From positions 31,308 to 95,307 of the forward strand of contig DXVO01000014.1 of NCBI GenBank assembly GCA_019417325.1: a stretch of DNA of 64,000 bases, written 5' to 3'. This DNA is from Parabacteroides sp. (lineage in GTDB: Bacteria; Bacteroidota; Bacteroidia; Bacteroidales; Tannerellaceae). Positions 36,482-46,056 of the stretch are shown here, in pieces (within the stretch, counting starts at the first letter, position 1; every line of letters starts with the position of its first letter). Under the pieces are notes generated by a model that did not search any database, was not told the DNA's origin, and was given only the letters and a program-made list of their open reading frames with translations. A program made the position numbers and the translations under genes.

Positions 36482-37885
36482 ATGGGTGGTTTTTTCGGAA
36501 CTATTTCTAAGTCAGCTTGTGCAACTGATCTTTTTTACGGCACAGACTACAATTCTCATCTTGGAACCCGCAGAGGCGGTATGGCAACTCTGCACGAAGG
36601 CATCTTCAACCGTTCAATCCATAATCTTGAAAATTCTTATTTCCGTACACGCTTTGAAAGCGAGTTGGAGAAGTTTAAAGGTAGTTCAGGCATAGGTATT
36701 ATTAGCGATACCGACCCGCAACCGATTTTTATTAATTCCCACCTGGGCAAATATGCATTGGTTTCCGTTGCAAAAGTGAACAATCTGAAAGAACTGGAAA
36801 AAGAACTGCTTGATAATGGTTGCCATTTTTCAGAACTTAGTTCGGGGCAGATAAACCAGACAGAATTGATAGCTCTCCTTATCTCTCAGAAAAATACTTT
36901 TGTAGAAGGAATCGAGCATGTGTATGAAAAGATTAAAGGTTCCTGTTCTATGCTGCTGCTTACTGAAAACGGCATTATTGCAGCCCGTGATAAGTATGGT
37001 CGTACTCCGGTGCTGATCGGAAAGAAGGAGGGAGCTTATGCAGCATCCAGTGAACCAAGCAGTTTCCCGAATTTAGGTTTTGAACTGGAATACAACGTTG
37101 GGCCAGGGGAGATAGTGCTGCTTGAAGCCGAAAAAATGACACAACTCCGCAAGCCCAATAAGAAAATGCAGATTTGTTCTTTCCTTTGGGTGTATTACGG
37201 TTATCCGGTATCAGAGTATGAAGGGGTAAATGTGGATGCAGCCCGTTATGCCAGTGGTATGGCTATGGCAAAGAAAGATAAGGTGGAAGCTGACTATGTA
37301 TCAGGTATACCTGATTCCGGTATTGGTATGGCTTTGGGATATGCAGAGGGCAAAGGGATTCCTTACCGTCGTGCTATCGTGAAATATACACCGACATGGC
37401 CACGTAGTTTTACTCCATCCAACCAGGCTGTCCGCGATTTGGTTGCCAAAATGAAACTGATTCCGAACCGTACCCTTTTACGTAATAAACGGGTTATTTT
37501 CTGTGATGACTCCATTGTACGTGGAACCCAGCTTCGTGATAATGTAAATATTCTTTACGGTTATGGAGCGAAGGAAGTACACATGCGTATCGGATGTCCT
37601 CCGATTTTATTTTCATGCCCGTTCTTAGGCTTTTCAGCTTCTAAATCTGATTTGGAACTGATTGCCCGTCGTGTGGTGAAAGAATTGGAAGGCGACGACT
37701 CCAAAGACTTGGATAAATATGCAGAAACAAATTCCGAGCAATATAAGGAATTGGTGGAGCATATTCGTAAGAAATTGAATATTACAACATTGAAATTTAA
37801 TACGGTGGAAGATTTAATCGAATCTATCGGTCTTCCGAAAGAATGTGTTTGCACACATTGCTATAACGGTTCAGGATGTTTTTAA
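36482..37885 (+). CDS. Amidophosphoribosyltransferase homologue lacking the N-terminal cysteine
   Basis: 467 residues. The two-domain layout of PurF is kept: an N-terminal Ntn-type glutaminase fold (NSHLGTRRGGMAT, NSHLGKYALV, ARDKYGRTPVLIGK) and a C-terminal phosphoribosyltransferase domain with the PRPP loop VIFCDDSIVRGTQ and iron-sulfur-type cysteines (GCPPI, CVCTHC). The sequence begins MGGFFGTIS where glutamine-using PurF has MCGI: residue 2 is Gly, and no cysteine occurs before residue 14. So it probably cannot release ammonia from glutamine in the normal way. It may use free ammonia, partner with another glutaminase or act on another substrate. Confidence 0.85.
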   Translation: MGGFFGTISKSACATDLFYGTDYNSHLGTRRGGMATLHEGIFNRSIHNLENSYFRTRFESELEKFKGSSGIGIISDTDPQPIFINSHLGKYALVSVAKVNNLKELEKELLDNGCHFSELSSGQINQTELIALLISQKNTFVEGIEHVYEKIKGSCSMLLLTENGIIAARDKYGRTPVLIGKKEGAYAASSEPSSFPNLGFELEYNVGPGEIVLLEAEKMTQLRKPNKKMQICSFLWVYYGYPVSEYEGVNVDAARYASGMAMAKKDKVEADYVSGIPDSGIGMALGYAEGKGIPYRRAIVKYTPTWPRSFTPSNQAVRDLVAKMKLIPNRTLLRNKRVIFCDDSIVRGTQLRDNVNILYGYGAKEVHMRIGCPPILFSCPFLGFSASKSDLELIARRVVKELEGDDSKDLDKYAETNSEQYKELVEHIRKKLNITTLKFNTVEDLIESIGLPKECVCTHCYNGSGCF

Positions 37886-37929
37886 AAAATAATGCTATCT
37901 TTATGGCTTGTAATAAAAGATAAACGCTT

Positions 37930-39150
37930 ATGACTGTAATAGATAGGTTTTTAAAGTATGTAACGTTCGAAACTCAATCGAGCGAGACTACAGGTACAAC
38001 CCCCAGTACTCCGGGGCAGCGTGTTTTTGCTGAAGCATTAGTAAAAGAACTGGAAGAAATCGGTCTGGAAGATATAACTCTCGATAACAATAGTTATCTG
38101 ATGGCTACATTGCCAGCCAATACTCAAAAGCAGGTTCCTGCAATCGGTTTCATTGCCCATTTGGATACAAGCCCGGATATGTCCGGGAAGGATGTGAAAC
38201 CGCGTATTGTTAATTATAAAGGAGGGGATATTGTATTATCCGCTGAGGAGAAAATTATTCTTTCTCCGCTAATGTTCCCCGAACTGAACGACTACAAGGA
38301 GCAAGATATTATTGTTACGGATGGACGTACATTATTGGGTGCTGACGATAAAGCCGGTGTTGCTGCTATTATTGCCGCGATGAAGTATCTGAAGGATCAT
38401 CCGGAAATAGAACATGGAAAAATCCGTATAGGTTTTACTCCCGACGAGGAGATTGGTGCGGGTGCAGACCATTTTGATGTGGAAAAATTCGGTTGTGAAT
38501 TTGCTTATACTATTGATGGCGGGCAGATTGGCGAACTTGAATTTGAAAACTTCAATGCTGCCGGAGCCAAAATCCTATTTAAGGGATTGAATGTACATCC
38601 GGGTTATGCTAAGAATAAAATGCAGAATGCTTCGTTGCTGGCTGTGGAATTTGCTTCCTGGTTGCCGGTGGCACAACGGCCGGAGCACACAGCCGGATAT
38701 GAAGGTTTCTTCCATCTGACAAATATGAGTGGGACAGTAGAGGAAGCCTCCCTGTCATATATCGTCCGCGACCATGAACGTTCTTTGTTTGAGGAGAAGA
38801 AGGAATTACTTCGTTCTTTTGTAAAGCGGATGAATGAGATGCATCCGGGCAGTACCACCCTGGAAATTCGCGATCAGTATTATAATATGCGTGAGATAGT
38901 AGAACCCCAAAAATATATAGTGGATCTTGCTTTCGATGCAATGAAAGCCGTAGGAGTTACACCTTTGGTGAAACCGATACGTGGTGGAACGGATGGTGCA
39001 CGCTTGTCGTTCATGGGACTTCCTTGTCCTAATATTTTTGCAGGAGGTTTGAATTTCCATGGACGGTATGAATTCCTACCGGTTCGTTCATTGGAAAAAA
39101 GTATGGAAACAATTATAAAAATAACAGAGCTGCTGGCTCATAAATCTTAA
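37930..39150 (+). CDS. pepT: Peptidase T (tripeptidase)
   Basis: 406 residues, an M20 metallopeptidase. Zinc ligands and catalytic residues are visible in GFIAHLDTSPDMSG, LLGADDKAGVA, FTPDEEIGAG and the C-terminal FHGRYEF. It removes the N-terminal residue from tripeptides in the cytoplasm. A dimerisation insert sits in the middle as usual. It starts 44 bp after the PurF-like gene and is followed by gcvT after 12 bp, so the two latter genes are probably cotranscribed. Confidence 0.95.
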   Translation: MTVIDRFLKYVTFETQSSETTGTTPSTPGQRVFAEALVKELEEIGLEDITLDNNSYLMATLPANTQKQVPAIGFIAHLDTSPDMSGKDVKPRIVNYKGGDIVLSAEEKIILSPLMFPELNDYKEQDIIVTDGRTLLGADDKAGVAAIIAAMKYLKDHPEIEHGKIRIGFTPDEEIGAGADHFDVEKFGCEFAYTIDGGQIGELEFENFNAAGAKILFKGLNVHPGYAKNKMQNASLLAVEFASWLPVAQRPEHTAGYEGFFHLTNMSGTVEEASLSYIVRDHERSLFEEKKELLRSFVKRMNEMHPGSTTLEIRDQYYNMREIVEPQKYIVDLAFDAMKAVGVTPLVKPIRGGTDGARLSFMGLPCPNIFAGGLNFHGRYEFLPVRSLEKSMETIIKITELLAHKS

Positions 39151-39162
39151 ATAATAAATAAC

Positions 39163-40248
39163 ATGAAAACAACTCCGTTTACCGATGTGCACATTGCACT
39201 GGGTGCTAAGATGCATGAATTTGCCGGTTATAATATGCCTATAGAGTATACCGGTATTATAGATGAACACATGACAGTAGTGAATGGTGTCGGTGTATTT
39301 GATGTGTCCCACATGGGTGAATTTTGGGTAAAAGGTCCGAATGCACTGGCTTTTATCCAGAGCATTACTTCAAACGATGCTTCAACATTAGCAATAGGTA
39401 AGGCTCAATATACCTGTTTCCCGAATGAAAAAGGCGGGATTGTAGACGACTTATTGGTTTATCATTATGAGCCGGAAAAATATTTGCTGGTTGTAAATGC
39501 CGGAAATATTGCTAAAGACTGGGAATGGTGTGTAAGCCATAACACTGTAGGGGCAGAATTGGAAAACTCTTCGGACCGTACGGCTCAGCTTGCAATCCAG
39601 GGACCGAAAGCAATAGAAGTATTGCAGCGTCTTACTCCGGTTGATTTATCTTCCATACCTTATTATTCGTTTGTAACAGGCGAATTCGCCGGTTGTAAGA
39701 ATGTAATTATATCCAATACTGGTTATACAGGTGCCGGTGGTTTTGAATTATATTTCTATCTGGATGATGCTATGACAATCTGGAATGCAATTTTCGAAGC
39801 AGGTAAACCGGAAGGTATCAAACCGATTGGTTTAGGAGCACGCGACACTTTGCGTCTGGAAATGGGCTTCTGCTTGTATGGTAACGATTTGGATGATACA
39901 ACTTCTCCTATCGAAGCCGGGTTAGGTTGGATTACTAAATTTGCCGAAGGTAAAAACTTTACAAACCGTGCAGAATTGGAACGCCAGAAAAAAGAAGGTG
40001 TTACACGTAAATTATGTGCATTCGAGTTGGTAGAAAAAGGTATCCCCCGTCATGGTTATGAAATCGTGGATGCAGAAGGCAACCAGATTGGTGTTGTTAC
40101 ATCCGGAACTATGTCTCCTGTTTTGAAAAAAGGCATCGGCATGGGGTATGTAAAACCTGAATTAGCAAAAGCCGGCACGGAAATATTTATCAAAGTGCGT
40201 AATAAAAACCTGAAAGCTCAGGTTGTAAAAGCTCCATTCCGTAAATAA
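39163..40248 (+). CDS. gcvT: Aminomethyltransferase, glycine cleavage T protein
   Basis: 361 residues. It transfers the methylene group of the aminomethyl-lipoyl H protein to tetrahydrofolate and frees ammonia. FAGYNMPIEY and VGVFDVSHMGEFWVKGP mark the N-terminus; the catalytic-domain stretch IGLGARDTLRLEMGFCLYG is conserved, and the C-terminus has TSGTMSPVLKKGIGMGYV. The other gcv genes are not in the window. Ends at a strong terminator. Confidence 0.95.
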   Translation: MKTTPFTDVHIALGAKMHEFAGYNMPIEYTGIIDEHMTVVNGVGVFDVSHMGEFWVKGPNALAFIQSITSNDASTLAIGKAQYTCFPNEKGGIVDDLLVYHYEPEKYLLVVNAGNIAKDWEWCVSHNTVGAELENSSDRTAQLAIQGPKAIEVLQRLTPVDLSSIPYYSFVTGEFAGCKNVIISNTGYTGAGGFELYFYLDDAMTIWNAIFEAGKPEGIKPIGLGARDTLRLEMGFCLYGNDLDDTTSPIEAGLGWITKFAEGKNFTNRAELERQKKEGVTRKLCAFELVEKGIPRHGYEIVDAEGNQIGVVTSGTMSPVLKKGIGMGYVKPELAKAGTEIFIKVRNKNLKAQVVKAPFRK

Positions 40249-40267
40249 AATTTATATTTAAATATGG

Positions 40268-40309
40268 AAAGGGCTTCAGTCGGATAGAATCTGGTTGAAG
40301 CCCTTTTTT
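40268..40309 (+). terminator. Terminator after gcvT
   Basis: AAAGGGCTTCA pairs with TGAAGCCCTTT and is followed by a T run. It overlaps the region just upstream of ATG 40325 of the next gene. Confidence 0.85.
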
Positions 40310-40324
40310 ATGACTTGTTTTATT

Positions 40325-40846
40325 ATGAAGCAGATTAGAATAAACGAATCATCACCCTTTTACATAGCGTTCAAAAATTTATATCAGAATAGTTTTCCTA
40401 TTTTTGAGCAAAGAACGGATGAACATCAGCTAAAAGCCTTTTCTTTTCAGAATTATCATTTGGATGTTTATGTGGAAGAGGAAACCTTTATCGGATTTAT
40501 TGCGTATTGGGAGTTTGATGAATATTTGTACATAGAGCATTTTGCCATAGCTCCGGAGTTGAGGGGTAAAGGGTATGGTGGAACTGTCTTGAATCTCCTG
40601 AAGGCAAGTATGGAAAAGCCGCTTTTGTTGGAAATAGACCCTGTCACAGATGCTGTTTCGGCCAACCGTCTGCATTTTTATGAACAGAATGGCTTTTATT
40701 CCAATCCCTATGAGCATATTCATCCCCCTTACCGGGATAATTATCAGGGACACAGCTTGGTTATTTTGACAACAAAAGGACAGATAACCCGCGAAACATA
40801 TGAACGTTTTGCCAAAGATTTATGGGATATTGTTATGGGTTTATAG
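40325..40846 (+). CDS. GNAT-family N-acetyltransferase
   Basis: 173 residues from ATG 40325; an upstream in-frame start at 40295 lies inside the terminator hairpin and is rejected. The acetyl-CoA motif A is IEHFAIAPELRGKGYGGTVL, followed by the HFYEQNGF segment of motif B. Substrate unknown. Only 15 bp separate it from the terminator stem of gcvT, so its promoter must lie within or before that hairpin, or it depends on readthrough. Confidence 0.85.
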   Translation: MKQIRINESSPFYIAFKNLYQNSFPIFEQRTDEHQLKAFSFQNYHLDVYVEEETFIGFIAYWEFDEYLYIEHFAIAPELRGKGYGGTVLNLLKASMEKPLLLEIDPVTDAVSANRLHFYEQNGFYSNPYEHIHPPYRDNYQGHSLVILTTKGQITRETYERFAKDLWDIVMGL

Positions 40847-40908
40847 CTAAAGCTGATAAACACACCTGATTTTGAGTTGTTATATGCCTGAAACTACAAG
40901 ATGTTTTG

Positions 40909-40916
40909 TAAGTTTG
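40909..40916 (+). promoter_or_regulatory. -7 box of the transporter gene
   Basis: TAAGTTTG, 20 bp before ATG 40937; no -33 box recognised. Confidence 0.4.
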
Positions 40917-40936
40917 CAGCATAAAAAACAAGTGGT

Positions 40937-41890
40937 ATGTTGTTGAGGTTTTTGAAGAATTGGACATTGCCGGTCGCTATGCTGGCAGGTGCATTAGGAT
41001 ATTTTATTTTTGCCAACTTCACATTTCTGGAGCCGACAAAACCATTTATGAAGACGCTGGTCGCGTATCTTACCCCTTTCCTGATATTCGCACAGTTATT
41101 ACTTACTTTTTGTAAAGTAGAGCCTCATGATTTGATGCCGCGCGAATGGCATGGCTGGCTACTACTGTTTCAGCTCTTTGCTTCGTCCGTATTGGCTTCC
41201 GTCCTGATATTTTTTCAAATGGGAGCTGCTTACCGGGAAGTTTTTGAAGGGGCTATGGTTTGCCTGATTTGTCCTACGGCTACTGCTGCGGCTGTTATTA
41301 CCGGTAAATTGGGTGGAAGTGCCTCCAGTTTGACCTCCTATACTTTGCTTTCGAATATTTTGGCAGCAATAGCTGTACCCTTAATTTTTCCATTAGTGGA
41401 GCCGCATGCCGATATAACATTTGTTACTGCTTTCTTGAAAATCCTCGGAAAAGTATTCCCTTTATTGCTTTTCCCTTTCATTCTGGCTTGCATTTTACGC
41501 CAGTATTTTCCCCGGATACACCGCTTTTTATTGGGTTTCCCTGACCTCGCCTTTTATTTATGGGGTGTTGCTTTGGCTATTGTAATGGCGCAGACCGTAA
41601 AATCATTGATGACCAGCGACGCATCGATTGGCGTAGAGGTATCGCTTGCCTTGGCTGGTTTTATAACTTGTGTCATCCAGTTTTATCTGGGTAAACGTAT
41701 TGGTGGTAAATATTATGACCGTATCAGTGCCGGTCAGGCATTAGGACAGAAAAACACCGTACTCGCCATCTGGATGGCATATACTTATCTGGACCCGCTT
41801 TCATCTGTTGCTCCCGGGTCATACGTCCTGTGGCAAAATCTTTTTAATAGCTGGCAGCTGTGGAAAAAAAGAAAACAGCAGCCTGATTAA
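40937..41890 (+). CDS. Bile acid:sodium symporter-like (BASS/SBF) transporter
   Basis: 317 residues with about nine or ten membrane helices. The segments ICPTATAAAVITGKLGG and GQALGQKNTVLAIWMAYTY resemble the two crossing-helix regions of the BASS family. The AEC family has a related fold and is the main alternative. Substrate unknown: an organic anion taken up with Na+ is the usual case. Monocistronic. Confidence 0.7.
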   Translation: MLLRFLKNWTLPVAMLAGALGYFIFANFTFLEPTKPFMKTLVAYLTPFLIFAQLLLTFCKVEPHDLMPREWHGWLLLFQLFASSVLASVLIFFQMGAAYREVFEGAMVCLICPTATAAAVITGKLGGSASSLTSYTLLSNILAAIAVPLIFPLVEPHADITFVTAFLKILGKVFPLLLFPFILACILRQYFPRIHRFLLGFPDLAFYLWGVALAIVMAQTVKSLMTSDASIGVEVSLALAGFITCVIQFYLGKRIGGKYYDRISAGQALGQKNTVLAIWMAYTYLDPLSSVAPGSYVLWQNLFNSWQLWKKRKQQPD

Positions 41891-42261
41891 ACCATCTTCT
41901 TCTATCTCAGTCTATTTTTTATAGAATATCTCCGGTTTTCTTACGAGGATTGGTATGTCTGCCGTACCGCTGATATACCCTTTGTAAAAATGTCAGTCGG
42001 GTAGATATTGAGTCTCTTAGGGTATCGGAACTTTCTGCCGTTCTTGCTGTTATATAAATGACTGTGTGACCTTTTGACAGCATCAGGATTGTTAAAAAGG
42101 TACTTTGTAATACACAGTACTGTTAAGCGTCGTTAAGCCTTGATTTAAGGCAGTTAAAAGAGATAAAAAAATACCTCAAAAGAGAATAATCGCACGTTTT
42201 TTGAACTTTCTTTGTCGAAAGAAAAATGTTAAATTTAAATGTTTGATTAAATAAAACGAGT
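41891..42261. other. Intergenic region upstream of htrA with small hairpins
   Basis: 371 bp without a gene. It contains GCCTT/AAGGC (42137-42151) and a perfect 7-bp stem TTTCTTT-GTCG-AAAGAAA (42207-42224) starting 55 bp before the htrA ATG. No canonical TAnnTTTG box with -33 partner is seen, which would fit a stress-type (alternative sigma) promoter for htrA; that is only a suggestion. Confidence 0.5.
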
Positions 42262-43848
42262 ATGAAGAAAATGTGGAAAAATGTACTTGGAATAGTCCTC
42301 GTCGCTGCTATCAGTTCTGGAGCGGCAATTGGAACAAGTGCTTATCTGTTCAATAAAAATCAGCCGGTTTCTGTTACTTCCGGTACAGGTAATGTGTTTA
42401 ACCAACCGCTTCGTTATACTGGAATGAATGCCGTGGCTGCTGAGAATACAGATTTCACGACTGCAGCAGAGAGTACAGTACATGGAGTAGTTCACATCAA
42501 AGCTACGACTAACGCTAAACAATATGCTGATAATGGCGGCAACGATGGCGGTGGTAGGCAATATGTGGATCCGTTCGAATACTTCTTCGGATTCGGTGGT
42601 CGTGGAGGAGGTTTCCAGCGTCCTCAACCCCAACCTCGTGTTGGTGCAGGTTCAGGTGTTATCATCTCGACCGATGGTTTTATCATTACAAATAACCATG
42701 TGATTGACGGGGCCGACGAGCTGGAAGTAACATTGAACGACAACCGTAAGTTTGCCGCTAAATTAATCGGAACGGATCCGGCAACGGATATCGCCCTGAT
42801 TAAGATCGATGCAAAAGACCTGCCTACAATTCCGTTTGGTGATTCGGAAAAACTGAAAGTAGGCGAGTGGGTATTGGCTGTTGGTAATCCGTTCAACCTG
42901 ACATCGACCGTAACTGCCGGTATAGTAAGTGCAAAAGGTCGTGGCATATCTATGGGTTCCGACAGAAGTAAAATCGAATCCTTTATCCAGACAGATGCAG
43001 CGGTAAACCCGGGCAATAGTGGTGGTGCATTGGTAAATACAAAAGGAGAACTGGTAGGTATCAATACCGCGATCTATTCTGAAACAGGAAACTTTGCCGG
43101 ATATTCATTTGCCGTACCTATCAGTATTGCCGGAAAAGTAGCAAGCGACTTGAAACAGTACGGAACCGTACAGCGTGCTATGTTAGGCGTTCAGATTATG
43201 TCTGTAGCCGATATTGCCGACCAACTTGCCTATCCGAATTTGTCAAGTGCATTGAAGGATGAGTTGACAGCATTGAAATCTAAGATTAAAGTATCCGAAG
43301 GTGCTTGTGTTGCAGATTTTGCAGACCGTAGTACAGCAAAAGAAGCCGGTCTTGAAAAAGGTGACGTGATTACGGCTGTAAACGGAGTGAAAGTCAGAAC
43401 TGCTAATGCATTGCAGGAACAGATCAATAAATATCGTCCTGGCGACAAGGTGGAAGTAACCGTAAACCGCAATGGTAGCGATAAGAAATTTACAGTAGAA
43501 TTGCGCAATGCACAAGGTAATACTTCCGTTGTAAAAGGAAGTGCTGCTGATAGCGCTGATGTACTCGGTGCTGCATTTAAAGCTCTTTCTGCACAACAAA
43601 AACGTGACTTAGGTGTTAGTTATGGTATAGAGGTAACCGGATTACTGAAAGGTAAGCTGAGAGATGCAGGAATCCAGAAAGGATTTATCATCATGATAGC
43701 TAATGATCAGAAGATTTCCACCCCTGAACAACTGGAAAAACTGGTTGAAAAAATATTGAAGGGAGGCTCTGAAGATCAATACCTGGTAGTAAAAGGATTT
43801 TACCCTAACGGGCGAACAAAAGTATACGCAATAGACCTGGCTGAATAA
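42262..43848 (+). CDS. degP: Periplasmic serine protease, HtrA/DegP family
   Basis: 528 residues with an N-terminal signal/anchor (about 1-28). The trypsin-like domain has the triad His146 (TNNHVIDG), Asp176 (DPATDIAL) and Ser253 (NPGNSGGA). Two PDZ domains follow (about 300-405 and 430-525). A Gly-rich stretch (about 92-130) lies before the protease core, as in the regulatory LA loop or linker. It degrades or refolds damaged envelope proteins. It lies 143 bp before rpoD. Confidence 0.95.
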   Translation: MKKMWKNVLGIVLVAAISSGAAIGTSAYLFNKNQPVSVTSGTGNVFNQPLRYTGMNAVAAENTDFTTAAESTVHGVVHIKATTNAKQYADNGGNDGGGRQYVDPFEYFFGFGGRGGGFQRPQPQPRVGAGSGVIISTDGFIITNNHVIDGADELEVTLNDNRKFAAKLIGTDPATDIALIKIDAKDLPTIPFGDSEKLKVGEWVLAVGNPFNLTSTVTAGIVSAKGRGISMGSDRSKIESFIQTDAAVNPGNSGGALVNTKGELVGINTAIYSETGNFAGYSFAVPISIAGKVASDLKQYGTVQRAMLGVQIMSVADIADQLAYPNLSSALKDELTALKSKIKVSEGACVADFADRSTAKEAGLEKGDVITAVNGVKVRTANALQEQINKYRPGDKVEVTVNRNGSDKKFTVELRNAQGNTSVVKGSAADSADVLGAAFKALSAQQKRDLGVSYGIEVTGLLKGKLRDAGIQKGFIIMIANDQKISTPEQLEKLVEKILKGGSEDQYLVVKGFYPNGRTKVYAIDLAE

Positions 43849-43930
43849 TAAATAAAGTTATATTTGCCGGATTAGGCAGGAAGATTGTTAAAGGTTTATA
43901 ATTGGTCGGGTGTAGGGTGCACTCGGCCAA

Positions 43931-43958
43931 TTTGAGCTATAAAAAAATGTTATCTTTG
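43931..43958 (+). promoter_or_regulatory. rpoD promoter
   Basis: TTTG (43931-43934), 16-bp spacer, TATCTTTG (43951-43958); ATG 43992 follows at 33 bp. Good -7 match, spacing slightly short. Confidence 0.65.
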
Positions 43959-43991
43959 CACCCTATATTTTTTTCGATATAAAATTATTGG

Positions 43992-44852
43992 ATGAGACAG
44001 TTAAAGATCACAAAGTCCATTACCAATCGCGAAAGCGCTTCACTTGATAAATATCTTCAGGAAATAGGTCGTGAAGATCTTATCACAGTTGAAGAAGAAG
44101 TAGAATTGGCACAGGCTATCAAAAGAGGCGACCGGAGAGCATTGGAAAAATTAACCAGAGCCAACCTGCGTTTCGTTGTATCTGTGGCTAAGCAATATCA
44201 GAACCAGGGATTAAGTTTGCCGGACCTTATTAACGAAGGCAACCTGGGGTTGATTAAAGCAGCCGAGAAATTCGATGAAACCAGAGGATTTAAGTTTATT
44301 TCTTATGCAGTTTGGTGGATTCGCCAATCCATTTTGCAGGCTTTGGCAGAGCAGTCCAGAATAGTCCGTCTTCCATTGAATCAGGTAGGTTCACTGAATA
44401 AAATCAGCAAAGCCTTTTCCAAATTCGAACAGGAAAACGAACGTAGGCCTTCTCCCGAAGAACTTGCAGATGAACTGGATATTCCGGTAGATAAGATTTC
44501 AGATACGCTGAAAGTATCGGGAAGACATATCTCTGTGGATGCTCCGTTTGTGGAAGGTGAAGACAACAGCCTTTTGGATGTGCTTGTTAACGATGATGCT
44601 CCTATTGCAGACCGGTCGTTAATGAACGAGTCATTGGCTAAAGAAATTGATCGAGCACTTGCTACATTGACCGAAAGAGAATGTGAGATTATCAAAATGT
44701 TTTTCGGTATTGGCTGTCAGGAAATGACATTGGAAGAGATTGGCGACAAATTTGGCCTCACAAGAGAGCGTGTCCGCCAGATCAAGGAAAAAGCAATCAG
44801 AAGATTAAGACAAGGAACGCGTAGCAAGCTCCTCAAATCGTATTTAGGTTAG
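43992..44852 (+). CDS. rpoD: Primary RNA polymerase sigma factor (short Bacteroidota type)
   Basis: 286 residues, the size of the unusual primary sigma factor of Bacteroidota that lacks region 1.1. Regions are visible in order: 1.2 (SLDKYLQEIGRE), 2 (ANLRFVVSVAKQYQNQGLSL, EGNLGLIKAAEKFD, YAVWWIRQSI), 3 and 4 (MTLEEIGDKFGLTRERVRQI). It recognises the TTTG/TAnnTTTG promoters that recur in this window. Its own terminator follows. Confidence 0.97.
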   Translation: MRQLKITKSITNRESASLDKYLQEIGREDLITVEEEVELAQAIKRGDRRALEKLTRANLRFVVSVAKQYQNQGLSLPDLINEGNLGLIKAAEKFDETRGFKFISYAVWWIRQSILQALAEQSRIVRLPLNQVGSLNKISKAFSKFEQENERRPSPEELADELDIPVDKISDTLKVSGRHISVDAPFVEGEDNSLLDVLVNDDAPIADRSLMNESLAKEIDRALATLTERECEIIKMFFGIGCQEMTLEEIGDKFGLTRERVRQIKEKAIRRLRQGTRSKLLKSYLG

Positions 44853-44879
44853 TCTCAGAAGTGTTTAAGCTGAGGTTGA

Positions 44880-44915
44880 AACTCCATATCCCGAAGGAAT
44901 ATGGAGTTTTTTTTT
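44880..44915 (+). terminator. Terminator after rpoD
   Basis: AACTCCATAT pairs with ATATGGAGTT and is followed by a run of T. Confidence 0.9.
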
Positions 44916-45013
44916 ATACTTTTCTTTAAACCTTTTCTCCCCGATATTGTCTATTATAATGAAGCGCTTCATAAATAGAAATGTTGAACAATTATATTTT
45001 ATGTATTAGTTTT

Positions 45014-45382
45014 ATGAAGAAGGTAATAGGATTGTTTTTGGTTATTTTAATTAGTACGGTTTCTGTGTTTGCGCAGAAAGATCAACGTGGTAAAAGGGGA
45101 GGAGATCCTACACAACGTTGCGAGAAAATGATAACAGAGTTGAAGCTTGATGAGAAACAAGCTGCTGAATTCCGTAAAATAAATACAGAATTCAGAGAAA
45201 AGATGATGCAGGAACGTAAAGCCGTAGAAGCTGACCGTCAGAAAATGCGTGAGCAAATGAAAACCCTTCGCAATGACCGGGACGAACAATTGAAGAAGAT
45301 ACTAACGGACGAACAGTACAAACAGTATCAGGAAAAACAAAATGTTCCTCAGAAGCGTAAAGGGCACAAACGTAGCAATTAA
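45014..45382 (+). CDS. Small exported Spy/CpxP-like protein
   Basis: 122 residues from ATG 45014 (MKKVIGLFLVILISTVSVFA is a signal peptide cut before QKDQRG; the in-frame ATG at 44981 is rejected). The mature part is highly charged and helical, with the pattern LKLDEKQAAEFRKINTEFR and the later KKILTDEQYKQYQEKQ, reminiscent of LTxxQ-type Spy/CpxP or DUF4890 periplasmic proteins. A role in envelope stress or folding is plausible from family and from the nearby htrA, but not proven. Confidence 0.75.
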   Translation: MKKVIGLFLVILISTVSVFAQKDQRGKRGGDPTQRCEKMITELKLDEKQAAEFRKINTEFREKMMQERKAVEADRQKMREQMKTLRNDRDEQLKKILTDEQYKQYQEKQNVPQKRKGHKRSN

Positions 45383-45535
45383 GCTATAGCCCACGATTTT
45401 GTGTAAATAAAGAATAGCAGGGTTCGGATAATATATCCGGACCCTGTTTCTTTGTTCAGATTTGATAAACGATTACGGATTTTCAGGATATATTTATTTA
45501 ATGTGTATTCTTCAAATCGAATAATTTATATATTG

Positions 45536-45543
45536 TATTTTTG
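45536..45543 (+). promoter_or_regulatory. -7 box of the GNAT acetyltransferase gene
   Basis: TATTTTTG, 19 bp before ATG 45563; this excludes longer in-frame starts. Confidence 0.5.
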
Positions 45544-45562
45544 TATATCAAAAAAATCAACC

Positions 45563-46051
45563 ATGATCAGACCTGTAAAATTAGGAGATACAAAGTCTAT
45601 TACAGACATTTATAACGAATATGTTGTAAATAGTGTAGCAACATTCGATACAGAACCCGTGTCCGAGGATGATATGCGCTCCCGTATAGCCGGCATATCT
45701 TCCCATTATCCCTATTTAGTTTACGAGATGGACGGTATTGTTGCAGGCTATTGTTATGCTCATGCATGGAAGGAAAAAGCCGCTTATAAATATACGTTGG
45801 AAACAACCATTTACCTTTCTCCCCTGTACCAAAAAAAGGGGATAGGCAAACAATTGATGACCGCATTGATTGACGAATGTCGCAAAAACGGTTATCACGC
45901 CTTGATAGCTTGTATTACCAGTGGTAACGAAGCAAGCAATACCTTACATTTAAAACTCGGCTTTAAACAAGTATCCCTTTTTGAAAAAGTAGGGATAAAG
46001 TTCGGACTCCGGTTGGATGTGGCAGACTATGAATTATTGCTGGTGCCATAA
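45563..46051 (+). CDS. GNAT acetyltransferase, phosphinothricin-acetyltransferase-like
   Basis: 162 residues from ATG 45563. The sequence IRPVKLGDTKSITDIYNEYV at the start and TFDTEPVSEDDMRSRI are typical of the PAT/MnaT branch; acetyl-CoA motif A reads TTIYLSPLYQKKGIGKQLM, and the ITSGNEASNTLHLKLGF segment matches that subfamily. Members acetylate amino acids such as methionine derivatives or phosphinothricin. Convergent with the acyltransferase gene, only 5 bp apart. Confidence 0.87.
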   Translation: MIRPVKLGDTKSITDIYNEYVVNSVATFDTEPVSEDDMRSRIAGISSHYPYLVYEMDGIVAGYCYAHAWKEKAAYKYTLETTIYLSPLYQKKGIGKQLMTALIDECRKNGYHALIACITSGNEASNTLHLKLGFKQVSLFEKVGIKFGLRLDVADYELLLVP

Positions 46052-46056
46052 TCTTT

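Noticed and set aside
42120..42224. Small hairpins upstream of htrA as a riboswitch or attenuator
   Set aside because: The stems are short, AT-only in one case, and match no known leader class; left as an unexplained intergenic feature.
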